Below, in pieces: positions 58,713 to 64,000 of a stretch of 64,000 nt of DNA. Origin of the DNA: Chrysemys picta bellii (taxonomy: Eukaryota; Chordata; Testudines; Emydidae); assembly GCF_011386835.1 (NCBI RefSeq), contig NC_088800.1, positions 18,190,572 to 18,254,571 on the forward strand, given 5' to 3'. The notes below the pieces were generated by a model. The model worked only from the letters and a program-made list of their open reading frames with translations. It searched no databases and was not told the DNA's origin. The position numbers and the translations under genes were made by a program. Within the stretch, counting starts at the first letter, position 1, and every line of letters starts with the position of its first letter.

Positions 58713-58832
58713 TAACAACTGGGTAGCTGGTGCTAGAAGGCCGTGGTTTGGATAGTATTGAAGGGTTTCTGAGCTGGTGATGGAAATGTAACTGCATAAC
58801 ATAAAGATAAGCATGATCCCATACTCTGTGGC

Positions 58833-59909
58833 TAGGGTGACCAGACGTCCCGATTTTATCAGGACTGTCCCGATATTTGCTGCTTTGTCCCGCGTCCCGA
58901 TGTTTGGTCGGGACACTGGACAAAAAAGAAATTTTGCCCTCCGTTCTGGCGCTCGCGCCCCCCCCCCCCCCGCCCTGGCTCCGCCCTCTCATTCCCCCAT
59001 TGGCTCCCTCCCCAAATCCTCGCCCTGGCCCCGCCTCTTCCGCAACCACGCAGCATTCCTCCTGCCTCCCAGGCTTGCAGCATGGTGGCGCAAGCCTGGA
59101 GGGAGGGGGTGGCGGCGGTGCCTGGATCCTGGAGCTGGTGAGTCAGCTCCAGCACCCAGGCACCGGGCCGGCAAAGGGGAGCTGGCAAGGGAGGGAGACG
59201 AGGGGCTCAGCTGTGAACCCCCCTGCCGCGCCAGAGGGCTTCTGCCCGGGCCGCTGCACCCGGGGCTGGGAGCACAGCCTGGAGGCTGCTGCAGCCCACA
59301 GGGCAGCGTGGTGGGTCCGGTCGGGGGCAGCGCGGAGCGGGCAGGGGCTGGGTGAGTGGCGCGGGGGCGTGGGCCGAATCCCTGCTGCTGCTGGGGAGCC
59401 CCGCGCCTCTCCCTCCCGCTGACGGCTGCGGCTTCTTCCCAGCGGGACGTGCCCCCCAGCCTGCCCCACGCACATGCGGCGCGCGTCCAGCTGCTCCTTC
59501 CAGGCGGGAGGGAGACTAGGCGCGGGGGATGGGCGCCGCATGTGCCCGGGGCAGCGGGAAGCGCGTCTCGCCGGGAAGGAGCTGCAGCCGTGAGCGGGAG
59601 GGAGAGGCGCGGGGCTCCCTGGCAGCAGCGGGGATTCGCCCCTCCCGCCCACCCGACTCCTGCCCGCTCCGCGCTGCCCCCGCCTGGACCCACTGCGCCC
59701 CGCAGCCCCCGCCCGGACCCACTGCGCCCCGCATATGCCCATGGCGGGCCAGGGGGCGGGAGGCTCCGCGGGAAGGGCAGCGCGCGGGGCCTGCTAATGC
59801 CCCAGGCCCCTTTAAAACTCTTTTTTTTTTTGCTCCGCCCCCCCTCTTTTTTTTTTTTGCTCCTACCCCCCCCCCCCCGATATTTTATACTACTAATCTG
59901 GTCACCCTA
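58833..59909. mobile_element. large hAT-type element (1077 bp) of the TAGGGTGACCAGA family
   Basis: The ends are tagggtgaccaga and tctggtcacccta. The 8-bp duplication TCTGTGGC is perfect (58825-58832 and 59910-59917). It is about nine times longer than the two short copies. The interior is very GC-rich, contains a roughly 380-bp imperfect palindrome (about 59309-59692), and has poly-T and poly-C runs near the right end. No transposase frame is readable. The long frames on both strands are due to lack of stops in GC-rich DNA. Confidence 0.9.
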
Positions 59910-59917
59910 TCTGTGGC

Positions 59918-60225
59918 AAATGGAATCTTAATTATGCAGCACAGCCCCTCGGTCTGTGCAGTAGTCTGGAAAATTCTGCAGCAGGTATAGGTGAATTAAA
60001 AAATAGAATGTGTGTATTGAATTCTATGTAAACATGAATATTTGGTGCCCAGTTCCTTTTGTTGTTTATTTTTATAGCACTGTGCTGCCCTCTAACTTGA
60101 CAATGGGCTGAGGATTTTTGCATTGACAATGATTAACAGCATTATAGAAGTTTGGGGAGGGGAGAAGGCAGAGCAGGAGGTTTTGATAGGAGTGGTGACT
60201 GCATTTAACAGTTGTCCCTATCATA
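59918..60225. other. intron 3 DNA, nothing recognised
   Basis: Short stretch between the hAT-type element and the DIRS-type element. Confidence 0.4.
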
Positions 60226-60539
60226 TGTTCTTCTTCGAGTGATTGCTCATGTGTATTCCACAATAGGTGTGTGTGCTCGCCACGTGCATCGGTGTCGGAA
60301 GTTTTTCCCCTAGCAATACCCGTAGGGAAGCGCCCCTCGCGACCGCTGGAGTGGCGTCTCCATGGCGCGGTATAAGGGGCGCTGCGCGCTCCCCCCATCC
60401 TCAGTTCCTTCTTGCCGCCAGGGAAGGTGCTTTGGAACTGCTCTGCTCCAGCTTTGCTGTAGCTTGTCCCCAGAACTCTTGTTTGTTCAGTGTATGTGAC
60501 CTGTAGTTAGTACTCAATTAGTTTTAGTTTAGTTTAGTT

Positions 60540-62262
60540 GTGTGCCCGGGCCGGGGCATGCCCCGCACCCCGGGTTTAAAGTCGTGCGACACTTGTAGGT
60601 GCCCGATGCCAGTGAGTGATCCGCACGCGGACTGTTTAAGCTGTTTGGGTGAAACTCATCTCAGCGATCGCTGCAAGATTTGCAAGTCGTTTAAGCCTCG
60701 GACCAAGAGAGAGAGAGACATTAGGCCCCGGGTTATCCTCTTGGAGTCGGCGTTGACCCCGACTTCAGTGCGCCGCTCCAAGTTGGCACTGGGCACCGCA
60801 ATGTCAGTGCATGGTGACCCCCGGGCACCATCTACTAGTTGGCACCGCTCCCCGTTCACAGGGCACGCCAAGAAGGCTAAGACGAGGCCTACGCCGCCAT
60901 GGCACCGTAGTAAATCTGGGGCAGAGACTAGACCTGTGTTGGGCAGTCCTCGATCCCCTTCGGCCTCTAGGCCTCTGACTCAAGTCGAGCAGAGTAGCCC
61001 GGCCCAGTCAGAGCAGGCTTCCCCAGATGTCCGGATGCTCTCCACGCCGGAGGCCCTGCAGGCGGCCTGGGACATCATGTCCATGCCAGTACCAGGAGCA
61101 CTGCCAATATTGGCCCCACACTCCAGATGCAAGCCGCTGCTGGGATCTCCGCAGTCGCCCTTGACTCGGTACTGGTCTCGGTCGAGGGAACGTTCCTGAC
61201 ACCGTTTGCGTCTCAGCGACCGTTCCGTGCGTAGTCCACGTGGGTCGCCGGCGACTCCCACCAGGTTGTCTGCCTGTGTTCCATCTGACCGAGACGCCAG
61301 GCATCGCTCCGCCTCGAGGAGCGAACATCGACGAGACTGAGGCAGACAATGCCAAAGGTCCTCGTCTCGGAGGGGCTATCGCAGCCAGTTGCGACACGAA
61401 CGTCGACGCTGTTCCCGTTCGTTGTCCTGCACCAGGACCCTGCCACGGCACCGCTCCTGCAGCCCCGGGTGTCGATCGCCGTCGAGTCGCTGTCGTGGAT
61501 CCACCCATCGGAGCCGATCGCCGAGCAGCTGTTACCGACAGTACCAGTCCTCCACGTCGAGGTCGCAGTCTCGGGGTCGGCACCGCTCCCGGTGCCACTG
61601 CTCCTTCTGGTCCAGGGACAGTGGCAGGTCGTACGTCAGCCCGGCCTGCCTTCGTAGCCATCCATCGATGGGTCAGGCCAGCCAGGCCAAACAGCCCGCT
61701 CCCCCGGTGCCACAGCAGGTGCAGTGGCACTGGGCCCCATGGCCGGCACAATGGTACCATTGGGCAGCATGGCCCCCAACACAGCCCCCGGTGGGGGTTC
61801 GCTCAGTGGCCGGAGCCTCAGAAGGGCCGTCGGCCTCCCTCTCCTGACCTCCGAGGAAGGAGTCGGGGGGACGTACATCCTCGGCACTGTGCCCGGAGAC
61901 CGACCAAGTGGTGGATCCTCCGGTGCCAGTGGACACGCAAAGTACGGTGCTGGCCTCCTCACCCTCCCCTGATGTGGCGATTACCGTTTGACGGCAAAGC
62001 TCTGTTTGCGGACCAAACGGACATAAAACTGCATGGCCTGAAAGACTCCCGCGCGACGCTTCAGACTCTGGGCCCTTATGTTCCAGCTGTAGCTAAACCT
62101 AAGTTTAAGCTGCAGCAGGCTCCCACCCAGGCCATCCACTCTAAATACAAGCCCACTTATAAAAAGTTGCAGGACTATAAGAAATGCCTGCAGAGGCAGT
62201 CTCAGCCACCCCCCAGCCTGGGTCCTCCAAGGGCAAACAGGCAGGGAAAACAGTGGTTTTGA
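60540..62262 (+). pseudogene. DIRS-type gag-like ORF, broken
   Basis: The first frame (60540-61199) has a Cys-rich N-terminus (CDTCRCPM, CLSC, CKIC) that should bind zinc. It continues as a Ser/Arg/Pro-rich disordered region in another frame (61389-61847), with a Trp-rich stretch (QWHWAPWPAQWYHW). The C-terminal part is in a third frame (about 61975-62262: DSRATLQTLGPYVPA, ending QGKQWF). At least two frameshifts are present. Assignment is by ORF order before the DIRS RT and by familiarity with reptilian copies. Confidence 0.65.
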
Positions 62263-62264
62263 CA

Positions 62265-63909
62265 GGACGCCCAGGGGCGCCCTGCCAGTTCTCATCAGGG
62301 ACCCACCCACAATAAACCTTCCCTCCTCCAACCGGTTCTGTGCTTTCCTCCCAGAGTGGTCGCAGCTGACCTCAGACCAATGGGTCTTCAACACCATCTC
62401 CTGGGGTTACACCCTCCAGTTTACCTCCACCCTGCCCAACCACCCTCTGCCCCCGTCCCTCCTGGGGGACCCCTCTCACGAGGCTCTGCTTGAGCAGGAT
62501 GTGGGGCGGCTTCTTGGCCTAGGAGCGGTGGAAGTGGTGCCAGTGGAGTTCAAACGCAAGGGCTACTACTCCCGCTATTACCTTATCCCAAAGGCCAAAG
62601 AGGGGCTCAGGCCCATCCTGGACCTGCGAGGCCTGAACCAGTACACGGTGAAGCTCAAGCGTACTTCCACATTCATATATTCAAGAGGCACAGACGCTTC
62701 CTCCATTTCACAGTTGGGCAGGAGCACTACCAATTTACAGTCCTCCCATTTGGCCATGCGTCTGACGAAGTGGGCATTCACCCACGAAAGCTTATGCTCC
62801 AATACATCTGTTAGTCTTAAAGGTGCCACAGGACCCTCTGTTGCCATTTGGCCTGTCCACTGCCCCCAGGGTATTTACAAAGTGTATGTCAGTGGTAGCA
62901 GCCTATCTCAGGCACCATGGGGTCCAGATCTTCCCCTGCCTGGACGATTGGCTGGTCAAGGGCAGCTCCCGGTCGCAGGTGTGGGATCACGTGGCGCTCC
63001 TGTCCACGTGCGCCACTTCGGGCCTGTTGGTAAACGACACCAAGTCCACGTTAGTCCTGGTACAATGCATAATGTTTATCGGGGCAGTCCTGGACACCAC
63101 GTCGGCCAGAGCCTCCCCCCCACAGGACAGGTTTGAGACCCTGAAAGGGCTCATCGACACGGTCACAAGGTTTCCAGTGAAAACAGCCAGAGCGTGCCTC
63201 CAGCTCTTGGGTCACATGTCGGCGGGCACATATGTGGTCCGCCATGCCAGACTCAGGATGAGGCCCCTCTAGCTCTGGTTGGCCTCGGCGTTCTCCCAGA
63301 CCAGAGACGGGATGGACAAAGTCCTCACTGTGCCCGAACTGGTGATCGCCTCCCTACGATGGTGGTCCTCCCCGGGGAACATGCTCCACGGGGTCCCATT
63401 CAGAGGCAGGCCCGTGTCGATGGAACTGGTGTCCGATGCATCAGACCTGGGGTGGGGAGCCCATGTGGGGGACGTTCAGACCCAAGGTCTGTGGTCTGCA
63501 CAGGACCTGGCCCTCTACATAAATGTCAAGGAGCTCAGGGCGGTGCAGCTGGTGTGCATGGCCTTCCGCTCGCACCTGGACAGACAACACGGCCTCGATG
63601 TTTTGCAACAACAGGCAAGGCGGGGCCCGATCCTCTGCCCTCTGCTGCAAAGCCCTCAGGCTGTGGGACCTCTATATAGCCCACAACATTTGCCTACAGG
63701 CCTGCCACCTACTGGGCGCCCGGAACTCGCAGGCGGATCGCTTGAGCGGGGATTTCTCCTCTCAGCACGAGTGGTCCCTTCACCCAGAGGTGGTCTACAT
63801 ACTTTTCCAAGAGTGGGGAACTCCCCAGGTGGACCTGCTTGCAACCTGGCAGAACCGTCACTGTCCCCGGTTCTGCTCCGGGGGGGCTGGGACGGGGCGC
63901 TATCTCTGA
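62265..63909 (+). pseudogene. DIRS-type reverse transcriptase and RNase H, broken
   Basis: The RT entry is readable (FLPEWSQLTSDQWVF; GYYSRYYLIPKAKEGLRPIL), ending at about 62670. The next segment (YFHIHIFKRHRRFLHFTVGQ) is in a different frame and the motif A Asp region between them is absent, so an internal deletion has occurred. An 88-bp insertion interrupts LPFG (62756-62843). After it, TAPRVFTKCM, the catalytic LDDW box (about 62935) and the RT end are open to 63272. RNase H follows (VSDASDLGWGAHVG), then a frameshift to TDNTASMF and ARNSQADRLS. It is inactive. Confidence 0.8.
62756..62843. mobile_element. 88-bp repeat insertion within the DIRS RT
   Basis: The segment tctgacgaagtgggcattca through cctctgttg is flanked by an exact 10-bp duplication ccatttggcc (62746-62755 and 62844-62853). 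The inserted sequence resembles a short repeat common in reptile genomes (cccacgaaagcttatgctcc), whose family I cannot name. Confidence 0.75.
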
Positions 63910-64000
63910 TGCCTTCCTCCTGTCCTGGTCAGGTCGGTTTTCTCTATGCCTTCTCCCCATTCCCACTGATAGGCAAGGTCCTGGAAAAGATAAAAACAGA

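Larger units (their letters stand above)
60226..64000 (+). mobile_element. DIRS-type retrotransposon, left part (runs off window)
   Basis: A leader beginning ttcttcttcgagtgattgct is followed by a gag-like ORF, then an RT of the DIRS type and its RNase H, all on the + strand. DIRS elements end in a tyrosine recombinase, which would lie beyond the window. The copy is broken by an internal RT deletion, a nested insertion and frameshifts. It is in sense orientation within HDGFL3 intron 3. Confidence 0.8.

Noticed and set aside
58813..59931. Several 150-230 codon frames on both strands
   Set aside because: All lie in the GC-rich interior of the 1077-bp hAT-type element, overlap antisense, and have no recognisable domain.

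Overview
This window is vertebrate nuclear DNA, most likely from a turtle (inference). It has spliced genes with GT-AG introns, a CpG-island promoter, many CR1 LINE fragments, and a tRNA-derived SINE whose 3' tail matches the CR1 tail. That SINE type is known from turtles. SCAN-gag Gypsy elements, DIRS-type elements and many non-autonomous hAT elements fit the same assignment.

Only one host protein gene is supported: HDGFL3 (hepatoma-derived growth factor-like 3, formerly HDGFRP3), on the + strand. Its CpG-rich promoter and first coding exon lie at about 17.9-18.6 kb. Coding exon 2 is at 54612-54688 and coding exon 3 at 58505-58643. Together the three exons encode the N-terminal PWWP chromatin-reader module in one continuous frame of 99 complete codons plus one codon split by intron 2. 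The remaining exons, for the charged disordered tail, lie beyond the right edge. Intron 1 is about 36 kb, intron 2 about 3.8 kb, and intron 3 runs off the window.

Region 1-17.6 kb is intergenic and repeat-rich. It holds hAT-type MITEs, a TSD-bounded LTR-like element with an 82-bp tandem array (2636-4061), a 5'-truncated Tx1-like LINE with a perfect 15-bp target duplication (8211-10628), a degraded Gmr1-like Gypsy element with integrase upstream of reverse transcriptase (about 10.7-14.5 kb), an antisense LTR, and a degenerate array of about 150-bp units directly upstream of the HDGFL3 CpG island.

Intron 1 (18.3-54.6 kb) carries a complete but internally deleted LTR element with SCAN-like gag (24157-26897), a palindromic hAT MITE (29529-29861), a CR1 LINE with a 468-codon open RT frame (about 37.18-38.68 kb), a decayed LINE of uncertain clade, an older CR1, two tRNA-derived SINEs, a 1.5-kb hAT element, a solo LTR (49025-49848) and several MITEs. 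Intron 2 has MIR-like SINEs and a 699-bp hAT element. Intron 3 has a 1077-bp hAT element and the left part of a DIRS-type element that runs off the window.

I found no new defence, metabolic or regulatory system. The most unusual material is in the mobile elements, many of which can be delimited to the base by their target-site duplications, and in the repeat array beside the HDGFL3 promoter. All other long open frames I examined are antisense to, or lie inside, repeats and GC-rich DNA.
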